From Variovorax atrisoli 110B (GTDB lineage Bacteria; Pseudomonadota; Gammaproteobacteria; Burkholderiales; Burkholderiaceae_C), in NCBI RefSeq assembly GCF_000382045.1, contig NZ_KB907454.1, forward strand, positions 342,259 through 406,258: 64,000 nucleotides of DNA, in the 5' to 3' direction. This document shows, piece by piece, positions 17,986 to 26,130 of the stretch. The stretch's first letter is position 1, and each line of letters opens with the position of its first letter. Both the position numbers and the translations under genes were made by a program. The notes below the pieces were generated by a model. That model was not told the DNA's origin. It ran no database searches and saw nothing but the letters and a program-made list of their open reading frames with translations.

Positions 17986-18858
17986 CTACAGATGCCCGTC
18001 GGCCGACAGGCGCACGCTGATCATGTGCGCGGTGCGCTTGACCAGTTCAGCGATGGCCTCCGCATCGAACAGCGCCAGCCGTGCATCACTGCCTAGCGCG
18101 GTGACGCTGGCAACCACGAGTCGCCCGCGGCCGAAGATGGGCGCCGACACGCCGGTCTTGCCCTCGTTGAGTTCGCCCGAGGTCCTGCAGTAGCCCTCTC
18201 GGCGGATGCGCTGCGCTTCTTCATAGAACGCATCCCACGGCGGTGTGTCGGCGGACTCGCCAGCCATTTCCTGGTGCAGCCGGCGCAGCCGCGCAGCCGG
18301 AAGAAAAGCCACCAGCGCCTTCGCGCTCGCGCCGCGCGATACTGGCACCGGCCGTCCGCGGCCGTAACGCAGGTGCGGCAGCGGGTCGTTGAACTCGGTG
18401 TGCACCGTGATGATGGAGTGGCCATAGAGCTTGGACAGGAACACGTCCAGTCCCGTCTGCTCGGCAAGTTCGCGCATCGGCGGCGCGGCGGCGCGGATCA
18501 CCGGGTCGGACTCGCGGATGCAGCGGTCCAGCTCGATGATGCGCGGACCCAGTGTGATGCTGCGGTCCAGCCGCACCAGCAGGCCCACCTTCGACAACTC
18601 CTGGATGTAGCGGTAGGCCGTGCTCTTGGGCACCCTGAGCCGGGTGGCGATCTCTTCCACGGTGAGCGAGGGGCTGGCCGTGGAGAAAAGCCCCAGCGTG
18701 CCAAGCAGGCGCGAGAGGCTCGACTCCACCGCGCCGCGCGATGCCGCCTCAAGCTGCCCATCAGTCTCGCCGGACACGGCTGGCGCGCGTGCACTCACAG
18801 CTAGGCTGCGCTCCACACTCTCTTTCCGGCGCGCCCCGCGCCCGCCCTCTTGCTTCAT
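17986..18858 (-). CDS. IclR family transcriptional regulator
   Basis: A 290-residue regulator. After a roughly 40-residue basic, poorly conserved leader, the winged HTH spans about 45-105 (SLSRLLGTLGLFSTASPSLT, then EEIATRLRVPKSTAYRYIQE), followed by the IclR effector domain (about 120-285) with SRGASAKALVAFLP, REGYCRTSGELNEG and GVSAPIFG. IclR proteins control catabolic operons and bind aromatic or other carboxylates. The gene lies at the end of the divergent catabolic locus and is the only regulator there, so it probably senses a pathway compound and acts at the 13.0-13.6 kb intergenic region. Its start codon overlaps the end of the nikR remnant upstream. Confidence 0.9.
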   Translation of the reverse strand: MKQEGGRGARRKESVERSLAVSARAPAVSGETDGQLEAASRGAVESSLSRLLGTLGLFSTASPSLTVEEIATRLRVPKSTAYRYIQELSKVGLLVRLDRSITLGPRIIELDRCIRESDPVIRAAAPPMRELAEQTGLDVFLSKLYGHSIITVHTEFNDPLPHLRYGRGRPVPVSRGASAKALVAFLPAARLRRLHQEMAGESADTPPWDAFYEEAQRIRREGYCRTSGELNEGKTGVSAPIFGRGRLVVASVTALGSDARLALFDAEAIAELVKRTAHMISVRLSADGHL

Positions 18859-19150
18859 CGGGCCGATCTTAGTGGATGCGATTCAGTGATGATCACGAGC
18901 TCGTGGTGAGCATGCTGCATGTTCCGCACGCGGGTGGTGACGGTGTGCTCGTGATGGTTGTAGCCATAGCTCACGTTCGCCGCGCACCAAGCGGCCGGAC
19001 ATTTGGAAGGCTTGTCGAGCGTTGCGCTGCCCAGGCGGGAGCGATCAGATCGCGAGCGGCTTCCGAGCGGTTGCCGTACCCTTTGCCGGCGATGAACTCA
19101 TCGAATTGATGGGTCAGTTCGTCGTCGAGGGAGATGGTGAAGCGTTCCAT
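18855..19150 (-). pseudogene. nikR: nikR remnant (nickel-responsive RHH regulator), frameshifted and truncated
   Basis: The 5' part encodes [20 protein letters not shown] and on to [14 protein letters not shown], the ribbon-helix-helix domain of NikR. After about 45 codons the frame runs to a stop (ending GARRT), while a second minus-strand frame supplies [16 protein letters not shown] and MQHAHHELVI, the start of the NikR metal-binding domain including His residues. The remainder of that domain, about 60 residues with the rest of the nickel site, is missing and the frame closes within the IclR start. This is a shifted and 3'-deleted gene; no product with nickel response is expected. It marks the left edge of the mobile-element debris. 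Confidence 0.7.
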
Positions 19151-19165
19151 TGCTGCTGCTCTTTC

Positions 19166-19213
19166 GCGCGCATGCATCATAGCGGCCTAGATCCACTCAT
19201 CTTCTCCTTAGTA
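19166..19213. repeat. Left copy of a 46-bp imperfect direct repeat (second copy near 52186-52233)
   Basis: The plus strand reads GCGCGCATGCATCA, then about 12 variable bases containing GGCC, then ATCC and TCATCTTCTC and TTAG. The same order and spacing occur at 52.19 kb, about 37 of 46 positions being equal by hand alignment. Both copies have the same orientation and lie at the border between resident genes and IS or mobile-element debris. Neither is inside a recognisable IS inverted repeat. Confidence 0.5.
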
Positions 19214-19331
19214 ATCAAGGCGTGTTCGGCAGACGCTTACGCTCAACAGGCGATACATGCAGCTGGAAGGCTTGCAGACCCCGGGCAATACTGCGCCCAC
19301 TTGGCTGTGACGCGCTGAGTACCCGAGCAAC

Positions 19332-20456
19332 TCAGCCTTCTCCGCGCTGTGGAGCCACACCACGGAATGGGACGCGACCGACATGAACGCGCTCCACCAC
19401 TCGATTTCGCGCCGTATTTTTCCAATGCTGGGCCATGCGCTGCCAATCCGTCTGCACAGCTGGCATGCGAGCCACGAAGCGCTCCACACTGTCGGCCAGT
19501 TCCCCTTGGCCTTGCCTTCGCAGTCTGTCGGCAGTCGACTTCCAATCTGTCCGAACCTGCTGCCGTGTGCGCCGCATCTCATCTCTGCCGGCATCCAGGC
19601 GTTCTCGCTTTGTCTGTAGAGCCCCGAGCACTGCCCCTAGCTTGGCCCGGATGAAACTCGAAGTTTTCGGCGGCCGCCGACTTGCCCGCTCGTCCGGCCC
19701 CAGCCGCCAGAACACCCGAAGCGCACGCAGCCGGTGATGAATCGCGTCCTTCAGCGGCTTGCGGATCTGCCCGCGCACCTGCCGTGGCGTCGCGTTGGCG
19801 GCCACCCCCTGCTCCCGCATCAGCGCGGCGAACTGCTCGCGCCACTGGCGCAGCGTCTCCTTGCGAATGTAGAGACGTTTACTGGGCTCGAACTCGTGCT
19901 CACACTTGACCACGAGGTGAACGTGCGGGTGTGGCTGATTGGTGTGCAGCGCCATGGCGTACCGGTACTGGAACGCAAAGTTCTCCCGCGCAAACCCACG
20001 CGCCGCCGCGAGCACCTTCCCAGGGGGCGTACCCGGCGGCATCGACAGCACGATGTTGTGGGCGAGCTTCGGGCGGATGTCCTTCTGGCCTGCGGCCGGC
20101 TTGGGCCTGTACTGGCTCCCGCACAGGTCCAGCTGCCAGTCGGTGACGATCTCTTTGGGGGCGCCACGGCCCTGCATGGCGGGTACTTCATCGGTCTCAA
20201 GGGGCAGCTTCCCATGCCGGCTGATGTAGCGCAGGTGCGCCTCGACACCACCAGCGTCGCGCCCGCCGCCGGAGACCTTCACCAACACCTCGGGCGTGCG
20301 TCCCACCGTGCGCTGGATCTGCGCGATCTCTCCAGTCCCGAAGCGCAGCATGCCACCGGGCCCGCGCCGCCCATAGCTCACGATGTCCAGCGCCATGTCG
20401 CGCACGCCATCGGACGATCGGCGGCTGCGCGCCAGCCGCACCGTCTGCTTAGGCAC
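19332..20456 (-). CDS. Relaxase / mobilization nuclease (VirD2/MobP-like)
   Basis: A 374-residue conjugative relaxase that would nick oriT and pilot the transferred strand. VLVKVSGGGRDAGGVEAHLR (about 57-76) leads to a candidate nucleophile Tyr78 in RYISRHG, and the metal-binding His motif is HTNQPHPHVHLVVK at about 171-184 (His171, His178, His180). The C-terminal half is rich in arginine and charged helices with no obvious domain. Its start overlaps the 3' end of the upstream MobC-like gene by 8 bases, so the two are translated as a unit. No type IV secretion genes are in the window, so mobilization would require a helper or lost genes. Large RlxS-type relaxases are longer; this one appears to be a compact form. 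Confidence 0.85.
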   Translation of the reverse strand: MPKQTVRLARSRRSSDGVRDMALDIVSYGRRGPGGMLRFGTGEIAQIQRTVGRTPEVLVKVSGGGRDAGGVEAHLRYISRHGKLPLETDEVPAMQGRGAPKEIVTDWQLDLCGSQYRPKPAAGQKDIRPKLAHNIVLSMPPGTPPGKVLAAARGFARENFAFQYRYAMALHTNQPHPHVHLVVKCEHEFEPSKRLYIRKETLRQWREQFAALMREQGVAANATPRQVRGQIRKPLKDAIHHRLRALRVFWRLGPDERASRRPPKTSSFIRAKLGAVLGALQTKRERLDAGRDEMRRTRQQVRTDWKSTADRLRRQGQGELADSVERFVARMPAVQTDWQRMAQHWKNTARNRVVERVHVGRVPFRGVAPQRGEG

Positions 20457-21030
20457 GAGGCACCTCGCGGCTGCGGACCTCCCAGCTGATCAGGTTGCGT
20501 TGCACGATGGTCGCCGTTGCTTCGCGTGCCTGCTCGACCACCCGTCGGGCCAGCGAGAGCGCATCGCAGATCTCGGAGGCCTGCGGCGGCGTGACGCTGT
20601 TCGGCAAGCCGAACATCCGGAACTGCCTTCCGAGCGCGGCCAGTTGCGCACAGGTCACCTTGATATGGGCGAGTTCTTTCGCTGGCAGCACCATGGGTGA
20701 GTGCACATGGTTGTGAATCAGCATCGCGAGGTAGCTGCCCGGCTTCATGCCCCGCAACTCAGCCCGTTCAGCGATCAGGGCGCGATCGCCCGCGCGAAGC
20801 CGCAGCGTAATGCGGTCTTGGGCGAGGCAGTCGGAGCCCGAAGCACGCGGAGTCTGTGTCGACTCTGATGCGTACGACATAGGCACATTGGTCCGCAGCA
20901 CTTCATCGACGAGCTGGGCGAGCAGGCCTGCCTCGGTGAGCTGATGACACGCCGCGAGTGCAGCAAACCGAGTCCGGGTTTCGGCTGACACCCGGGCCCC
21001 AATCACGCTCGATCGATAGGTCTTGTTCAT
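20449..21030 (-). CDS. MobC-like relaxosome accessory protein
   Basis: A 193-residue protein with an N-terminal RHH-like segment (SSVIGARVSAETRTRFAALA) and a second similar element, DRITLRLRAGDRALIAERAE, followed by GMKPGSYLAMLIHNHVH; the last part matches MobC/ribbon-helix-helix relaxosome proteins. These bind oriT and help the relaxase. The gene precedes and overlaps the relaxase gene, the usual order, and the sequence immediately upstream contains a nic-like motif. An 18-bp palindrome identical to one upstream of the gene occurs inside its coding sequence. Specific partners are inferred from gene order. Confidence 0.78.
   Translation of the reverse strand: MNKTYRSSVIGARVSAETRTRFAALAACHQLTEAGLLAQLVDEVLRTNVPMSYASESTQTPRASGSDCLAQDRITLRLRAGDRALIAERAELRGMKPGSYLAMLIHNHVHSPMVLPAKELAHIKVTCAQLAALGRQFRMFGLPNSVTPPQASEICDALSLARRVVEQAREATATIVQRNLISWEVRSREVPRA
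20598..20615. repeat. 18-bp palindrome inside mobC, same core as at 21.2 kb
   Basis: TGTTCGGC, AA, GCCGAACA: a perfect palindrome with a 2-base centre, identical in reverse complement to the core of the 21214-21245 repeat. Being within coding sequence (encoding part of FGLPNSV) it may be fortuitous, but the identity over 18 bases with the oriT-proximal copy is notable. Confidence 0.5.
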
Positions 21031-21057
21031 CGCGAGGCCATCGTTGTAAACAATGTC

Positions 21058-21085
21058 TGACGGCAGTCTATCCTGCCCTCAACAC
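21058..21085 (+). other. Candidate oriT nic region
   Basis: CTATCCTGC at 21068-21076 matches the IncP/MOBP nick consensus YATCCTG/Y, with the expected cut between 21075 and 21076. It lies about 40 bases upstream of the MobC start, the standard place for oriT in mobilizable elements. Flanking sequence was not shown to match a complete known oriT. Confidence 0.55.
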
Positions 21086-21213
21086 CGCGCAAGAACTCAG
21101 CCCCCGAAAAATTCCCTCCCCTCATCCATCGCCGCCTACGAGCCGGCAACGAAGCCGAACCCAGGGTCGCGACTGTGAGGCCCGTCGAGCCGCGCCGGGT
21201 GACGATCCGCACC

Positions 21214-21245
21214 GCTCGAATGTTCGGCTTGCCGAACATTCGAGC
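21214..21245. repeat. Perfect 15-bp inverted repeat upstream of mobC
   Basis: Left arm GCTCGAATGTTCGGC (21214-21228), 2-base loop, right arm GCCGAACATTCGAGC (21231-21245). Its 18-bp core, TGTTCGGCTTGCCGAACA, is the reverse complement of the palindrome at 20598-20615 inside mobC. It could be a relaxosome or regulator binding site near oriT, or a bidirectional hairpin. No T tract follows on either strand. Confidence 0.6.
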
Positions 21246-21613
21246 ATCGCGAGAGCAGGTTCACGTCACCGGCGTTCGAACCTCCGCATGACCTGCGAGG
21301 CGCGACATCGCTGGCCGGTGGCGGCGCCTGCGCAGGCTCGAAGGGCATCGGCCAGGTTGCAGGCTCGATGCGTTCTCGCCCCTTCGCTGCCGCAAGCTAC
21401 CCGAACATCGGATGCGCCATCGGACATCAGTTCCATTGTGCGAACGTACATGGAACACACGCGGCCGCACAGCACGGCACACGCACGAGCGCACGAGGTA
21501 GACATGGAGTTCTTGCTCCGGGGTTGAGCGAGTGCCAAAGGCATGAGCCTTGTTTCTCACCAGAGGGACATGCACCTGCAGAGGGGTCGGCGACAAGGCG
21601 GCAGAATGCGCGC

Positions 21614-22054
21614 ATGCCCAACATCGCCTCGATACTCAAAGCCGAAATCTCCCGCGTCGCCCGCAAGGAAGTGCGCGCCGAAATCGAAACGCTCAAAAAA
21701 GCGTCGGTGGCGCATCGCGCGTCGATCGCCGAACTGCGTCGTCAGGTGAGTGCCCTTGAGAAGGAAATCCGACGCGTGGCGAAAGGCGCGACGCGCACTA
21801 CCGCCGCGGCGGACCCCGTCAACGAGGAGACCACCGACACCAAGCGCAGATTCAGCGCCAGCCGGCTGGCCACGCATCGCTCGAAGCTCGGGCTGTCGGC
21901 GGCAAGCTACGGCCAGTTGGTCGGTGTGTCGGGACAGACGATCTACCACTGGGAGCAAGGCAAGGCGCGCCCGCGCGCGACGCAGCTCGAAAACCTCGCG
22001 GCGGTGCGAGGCCTCGGCGCCCGCGAGATCGCGCAGCGTCTGTCCGAAAAGTGA
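21614..22054 (+). CDS. Helix-turn-helix protein with N-terminal coiled coil
   Basis: A 146-residue protein. The first 60 residues (MPNIASILKAEISRVARKEV onward) are a heptad-like charged helix ending in LEKEIRRVAKG, probably a dimerisation coiled coil. Residues about 90-140 form an XRE-type HTH (SRLATHRSKLGLSAASYGQL, then VGVSGQTIYHWEQGKARPR). The layout is typical of small regulators carried by Burkholderiales and Pseudomonas integrative elements. It is transcribed divergently from the mobilization genes and converges on the DUF2958 remnant. ATG 21614 is chosen because the helix starts there; the longer open frame upstream is not protein-like. Confidence 0.75.
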   Translation: MPNIASILKAEISRVARKEVRAEIETLKKASVAHRASIAELRRQVSALEKEIRRVAKGATRTTAAADPVNEETTDTKRRFSASRLATHRSKLGLSAASYGQLVGVSGQTIYHWEQGKARPRATQLENLAAVRGLGAREIAQRLSEK

Positions 22055-22073
22055 GCTTCCCTGCACGGGCCTG

Positions 22074-22423
22074 GATGCGCCCCGCGCTATGGGCCTTCCT
22101 CGCATAGGCGCTCAGGCGCCGGTCGGCGCGGAAATGCGGGTCCTGCTCGATCGGCAGATTCAGCCTCCCGCGCAGCTGGGACAGCTCGGCGAGGCTCACG
22201 CAGCCCACCTCCGGAAGGCCCATTCCGGGGTCGCACGGGCCGAAGGCGATGTCGGGGCATCGGGATCGATCCCGCCCAGCAGCCAGGTGGCACCGGCATC
22301 GGGCGTGAACAGCTTGACCACGGGCAGCGGATCGAAGTCCGATCGCACCTGCGACCGCTGGCCGTTGGCCAGCAGTTGGTCGAATTGCGCTTCGGTGAGG
22401 AAGGCGAAACGTGAAGCAGCCAT
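22074..22423 (-). pseudogene. DUF2958 domain protein gene with a single frameshift
   Basis: The frame from ATG 22423 encodes MAASRFAFLTEAQFDQLLAN and on to VVKLFTPDAGATWLLGGIDP, the N-terminal half of DUF2958. It then loses similarity, while the adjacent minus-strand frame continues the family exactly with DIAFGPCDPGMGLPEVGCVS, LRGRLNLPIEQDPHF and LSAYARKAHSAGRI. Restoring one base in the C run near 22262 joins both halves. DUF2958 proteins are of unknown function and are common cargo of integrative conjugative elements. The stop normally found after AGRI is not obvious, so the 3' end is also uncertain. The gene has a structured 5' leader shared with two other genes here. Confidence 0.72.
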
Positions 22424-22575
22424 GGTGTTCTCCTTGAACGGTTGCGGGCGGGATGGCCCGGCACCGTTGCCGGCACGCCGCAGCGCAGCGATCAAGGTTC
22501 GAAGACGGCCGGGAGACCGCGAGCGCGCCACCGGCGCGCGCAGGCCTTGACGGCGAGAACGGTGTGCCACGCTGG
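22424..22575 (-). ncRNA. Structured 5' leader, radC-RNA-like, copy A (upstream of DUF2958)
   Basis: On the minus strand the order is GTTCTCGCCGTCAAGGCC, a GC-rich variable region, CCTTGATCGCTGCGCTGCG, then a hairpin with stem CGGGC/GCCCG and loop CATCCC (22445-22460), then AAGGAG and the ATG. TCAAGG and CCTTGA can pair. The same blocks in the same order precede the genes at 24656-25051 and 25444-26130. Confidence 0.65.
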
Positions 22576-23142
22576 AGGAGCCGACCAGCCGGCCACTCCA
22601 CTCACGTCGTTGCCTTTTTCTTTCTCCCTGCTGCCGCCTTCCCCGCTTTTTCAGCGCCGGCGCGCCCCGGTGATTGCTCGTGAGCGCACGCCGGACCCTC
22701 GGTGTGTGCGGAGGCCCGCGCCAGCCCGGACCGCCCCGTAGCCCGTGGCAGCGGCGCGTCGAGGGCGTTCCGGCGGCGCAGACGCCGATGCCATCCGGCC
22801 TTCAGCACGCCGGCATTCCGCGCACCGGGCGTGCGAGGCATCGCGCATGCGCAAGGCCGATGGCCACCCCATCGACGCACAAGGGGCAGGAGCGCCTGCC
22901 GCCCACCGCTGACGCCGGCTGCCTCGGCGCCGGCGTTCCCATCGGAAGACGAGCGCCTCTTTCGGCGGCAGCAGTAGCACCCTTGTCCGAAGTCCGAACG
23001 ACGCGCCCGGTCTCCTCGCCTCGTCGTCCAGGACAATGAGGAGGCTCGGCCGCATCAGCGAACGAAGTCACCAAGTCCTGAGCGCCTCGCAGGGGATCCA
23101 TCGGCCGAAGATCGGCAGGCCATGTCACTGCAGGCGATCGCG
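22576..23142. other. Gene-poor GC-rich stretch
   Basis: About 570 bases between the leader of the DUF2958 gene and the ArdC stop codon. Several long open frames exist on both strands because of high GC, but all are arginine/proline/alanine-rich without domain similarity or ribosome binding sites. A CxxC-like element in one minus-strand frame is not enough to call a gene. Confidence 0.4.
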
Positions 23143-24207
23143 TCATGCAAGTGACGCGAGCACCGGCATCTGCCGCGCGACGATGAAATCGAAGGCCTCG
23201 CCTGCAAGGCGCATGGCCGCGAAGATCGCACTGCGGTCATGGCGCAGCAACTCCAACCAGCCGGCAAGACGGTCCGAATGGCCTTCGACGACGGCACCGA
23301 CAAGTCCGCAATGCCCCATCAGCAAGACCACGCCGAGCTCGGCCACAAGCGCCTCGAACGCGCCGGCGGCATCCCCGTAGCGCGCGCCGAACGTGCGATG
23401 CAGCCGCTGCGGATGTCCGCTCCAATGCACCAGTTCATGCAACAGCGTTGCCGCGTAGTTCTCGCAACTCGCGAATCGCGTCGGCAAAGGCAAGTGGATC
23501 TCGTCGGACGTCGGCACATACGCTGCGCGATCGAACCCATGGCGAATCGCTGCATGGCAGCCACCGACCAGACGCAGCGCTTTTTCCATCGCGCCATGCC
23601 CCTCGGCCGAAGGGCCTGCGGCACCGGCTGCCAACGGGTCGAAGCGCTTCGCAGCCAGCCCGTCGACCTGTGCGACATTGAACAACCAGAACGGCCGCCA
23701 CCGCAGGAACCCGTCCTGCGGCCCGGTGTCCGCCGCGCCATCACCGCTGCCGACACTCACCCGCCGGAACTGCGCGCACAAAACGCCGCGCTCGCCCTTG
23801 CGTACCTGGGCGCCCAGCGCCTTGGCCTGTCTGTAGGTCAGCCACTGCGATAGCTCGTAGCCCTGCGCGATCGCCGCGTCCCACAGCAGCAGCGCATTCA
23901 CGCCCCTGTAGGACTGCCCCGTGGCGGCATTGCGCGGCGTCCCGCGTACCGCGGCCTGCACCCAGCGCGCACGACACACCTGTTCGCCCTGCGCCAGCAT
24001 CGCCACGATCCGGTCCGTGATCACGCGCTTCACATCCATGTTCATGCCCGCGCGCTCGCCCGAACGCCGCCGGAGCCGCCCCTCATCCGACGCACCTGCA
24101 GTGGGAGAGTCCTCGGGGGGCACGGGGGGAACGCCCGAGGTCTTCGGGTCCCGCACCACGGCCGGGCCGTGCACGGCGCCACGAGAAGAGCGAGAAGACG
24201 TGGTCAT
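23143..24207 (-). CDS. ArdC-type antirestriction protein (ssDNA-binding plus zincin domain)
   Basis: A 354-residue protein with the two-domain ArdC layout. After a disordered 50-residue leader, the N-terminal ssDNA-binding (DUF1738) part has PRNAATGQSYRGVNALLLW (about 91-109) and WLTYRQAKALGAQVRKGERG (122-141). The C-terminal zincin-like domain carries HELVH at 257-261 in LLHELVHWSGHPQRLHR, followed by the conserved VAELGVVLL helix. ArdC proteins protect incoming single-stranded DNA or counter restriction during conjugation, which fits the neighbouring relaxase. Unlike the genes before and after it, its upstream region lacks the shared leader. The reading frame is intact. Confidence 0.85.
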   Translation of the reverse strand: MTTSSRSSRGAVHGPAVVRDPKTSGVPPVPPEDSPTAGASDEGRLRRRSGERAGMNMDVKRVITDRIVAMLAQGEQVCRARWVQAAVRGTPRNAATGQSYRGVNALLLWDAAIAQGYELSQWLTYRQAKALGAQVRKGERGVLCAQFRRVSVGSGDGAADTGPQDGFLRWRPFWLFNVAQVDGLAAKRFDPLAAGAAGPSAEGHGAMEKALRLVGGCHAAIRHGFDRAAYVPTSDEIHLPLPTRFASCENYAATLLHELVHWSGHPQRLHRTFGARYGDAAGAFEALVAELGVVLLMGHCGLVGAVVEGHSDRLAGWLELLRHDRSAIFAAMRLAGEAFDFIVARQMPVLASLA

Positions 24208-24655
24208 GGCGTAGCCTTTCTGCGGCGCATGCCGCGGTGGTGGAAGGATCTGCTGTCGGAGCCGCCTCGACGCAGAACCGGCAAGGGGCCAGCGAGACGG
24301 TCCGGGGCCCGCCCGCAGGCCGCAGCCGAGCATCGCGAGGACCGGGCGAGGACGGGGGCGGCGCCTTCACCCTGGAGCGCAGAGCGACCCGCGCCATGCG
24401 TCGATCCAGAGGCGGGACGACCGCAGACCGGCCACCGACACCGGTCATTCGCCACAGCCATGGTCAGCGAGGGCCATGCGCCGGCCGGCACACGCGCACA
24501 CATGCAGGGGCAACAGGGGGCATACCGGACAGCCACACCCATCGCCCGGGCGGCAACCTACCGCAAGCGCCACCAGGACGAAACACGGCGGGCAACAAAG
24601 AAAGTGCGCCGCCCCGCAGTTCGCGAAGCGGCGCATGAAGGACCTCAGTGCACGC
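24208..24655. other. Intergenic stretch upstream of the ArdC-type gene
   Basis: About 450 bases with no supported gene. A short palindrome, GCGGCGCATGCCGC, lies just upstream of the ArdC start and could hinder ribosome access. No match to the leader repeated before the flanking genes was found by eye. Confidence 0.35.
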
Positions 24656-25051
24656 TCAGTCCTTTTCGGGCTCGATCATCGCCCGCAGCTGCTCGATCAC
24701 GCCGGGCTCCACGAAAACGCAGGGCATATCGGGCGCCAGCGTCAGGTGGGTCATCCGGGCAAGAGTCTCGCGCTTCAGGTGCGCCAGCCGTCCCGTGCGC
24801 GAGGCCTGCTCGGGCCGCATGTGGTCCTGGTCGGCCGGCACACCGCTGCGCTCGGGGTCGCATTCGATGAGTGCGACGAAGCCCTCCTCGAAGAGCCTGC
24901 GATGCTCGCCGCACAGGCCCCAGCCTGTCACCGTGTGGCGCTGCATGCTCTGGCGCAGGCGCCTTTCGAACAGGATGCCGCCGGTATCGAAGTTCAAGCC
25001 GCATACCAGGCAGAGGTGCTGTTCCAGCGAAACGCGTGATTTTTCGTCCAT
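24656..25051 (-). CDS. Small zinc-ribbon-like protein of integrative elements, function unknown
   Basis: A 131-residue protein, MDEKSRVSLEQHLCLVCGLN at its start. Cys14-x2-Cys17 with Cys47-x2-His50 (GLCGEHRRLFEEGF) form a plausible zinc site. The C-terminal half contains HLKRETLARM and an acidic tail ending MIEPEKD. I recognise the pattern as a recurrent hypothetical of proteobacterial integrative elements, but no function is known to me. It is preceded by the same structured leader as DUF2958 and radC, which suggests common regulation of the element's DNA-processing genes. GGAG lies 8 bases before the ATG. Confidence 0.72.
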   Translation of the reverse strand: MDEKSRVSLEQHLCLVCGLNFDTGGILFERRLRQSMQRHTVTGWGLCGEHRRLFEEGFVALIECDPERSGVPADQDHMRPEQASRTGRLAHLKRETLARMTHLTLAPDMPCVFVEPGVIEQLRAMIEPEKD

Positions 25052-25206
25052 GACGATCTCCGGTTGTCCGGGCGGAATTGCCCGCGGCCGGAAACCGCAC
25101 GGCGCAGCGCAGCAGTCAGGGGTCGACGACGACCGCAGGCCGCCAGCGCCGCGCGCAGCCGCGGCGCGCAGCCCTTGACGGCGAGAACGCCGTGCCATGC
25201 TGAAGG
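25052..25206 (-). ncRNA. Structured 5' leader, radC-RNA-like, copy B
   Basis: Minus-strand order: GTTCTCGCCGTCAAGGGC, variable GC-rich part, CCCTGACTGCTGCGCTGCG, hairpin stem CGGGC/GCCCG with loop AATTCC (25069-25084), then GGAG and ATG 25051. CCGG-ACAA-CCGG directly after the hairpin can fold over the Shine-Dalgarno and shares bases with the hairpin's 3' arm. Blocks and spacing match copies A and C. Confidence 0.65.
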
Positions 25207-25443
25207 CCCCAGCAAGACCGCCCCTCCCCCCTGTCCTCCCCTCTCCCTCTCCCTCCTCTTTCGTCTTCCCGCTCCTTCCCTTCTTCGCTGCGCTTTTCCC
25301 GCAAGAACTCGGACGCCCGATCGACAGGCCTGACGAGCGGGCCATCGGCCGGACCGCCACGCGGCATCCGACAGCGCTTGCGCAGCACAGCCCGCCCGCG
25401 GGCAAAGGCAAAAAAGGGGCGCCGCAGCGCCCCGCGGCCGTGC

Positions 25444-26130
25444 TCAGAGCAGGCCGCGCTCGGCCATCGAGGCCACCCGGTTCGCGCCGACCACGATGTG
25501 GTCGAGCACCCGCACGTCGATCAACCCCAGCGCCGACTTCAGCGCCCGCGTCACGGCCAGATCCTCCGGCGACGGCTCCACCGCACCCGACGGGTGGTTG
25601 TGCGCGAGGATCAGTGCCGACGCGTTGTGATGCAGCGCGCGCTTGACCAGCTCGCGCGGATAGACCTCGGTCTGCGTCAGCGTCCCCCGAAACAAATCCT
25701 CGAAGGCGAGCAGCGTGTGGCGCGCGTCGAGGAACAGCACCGCGAAGCTCTCGTGCGCCTGCCCCGCGAAATGCAGCTTCAGATAGTCCGAGACGGCGCA
25801 GAGCGAATGGAACGACTCGCGCGCACGCAGCTCCTCGGCCAGCAGCTCCCGCGCCAGGCGCAGCCCGCACAGCAGTTGCGCGCACCCCGGCAGCGACGAG
25901 TCCCGCGCGAAGCACACGAGCCGATGCAGCGAACGCCCCTGTGCCGCGTACAGTGCCTCGGCGTCGGCCCCGAGGAACGGACGCAGCGCCTCGAGCACGC
26001 TGCGCTCGCGCGCCGTGAAGCCGGATGCAGAAGCCGAGGAGGAACCCGAAGCGGGGACGGAGGAAGACGGCGACGACAGTCCGCACGCGGCGGAACCGGA
26101 ACAGCCGAAGGGAGTGGACGATGCGTTCAT
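25444..26130 (-). CDS. radC: RadC/JAB-domain protein of a mobile element
   Basis: A 228-residue RadC-family protein. A Ser/Ala/Pro-rich N-terminal stretch replaces part of the usual helical domain, then LRLARELLAEELR and the JAB/MPN metal motif HNHPSG at 177-182 within LILAHNHPSGAVEPSPED, followed by LIDVRVLDHIVVG. Plasmid- and element-borne RadC paralogues are typically linked to antirestriction genes, as here with ArdC; their biochemical role is still uncertain. ATG 26130 has AGGAG 6 bases upstream. An extension to the upstream in-frame start at 26181 would run through the structured leader and is rejected. Confidence 0.87.
   Translation of the reverse strand: MNASSTPFGCSGSAACGLSSPSSSVPASGSSSASASGFTARERSVLEALRPFLGADAEALYAAQGRSLHRLVCFARDSSLPGCAQLLCGLRLARELLAEELRARESFHSLCAVSDYLKLHFAGQAHESFAVLFLDARHTLLAFEDLFRGTLTQTEVYPRELVKRALHHNASALILAHNHPSGAVEPSPEDLAVTRALKSALGLIDVRVLDHIVVGANRVASMAERGLL

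Noticed and set aside
20598..20615. Palindrome in mobC as a Rho-independent terminator
   Set aside because: It lies within coding sequence and is not followed by a T tract on either strand.
22576..23142. Long minus- and plus-strand frames suggesting extra genes
   Set aside because: They are Arg/Ala/Pro-rich, overlap on several frames, and lack similarity or initiation signals, as expected from high GC.
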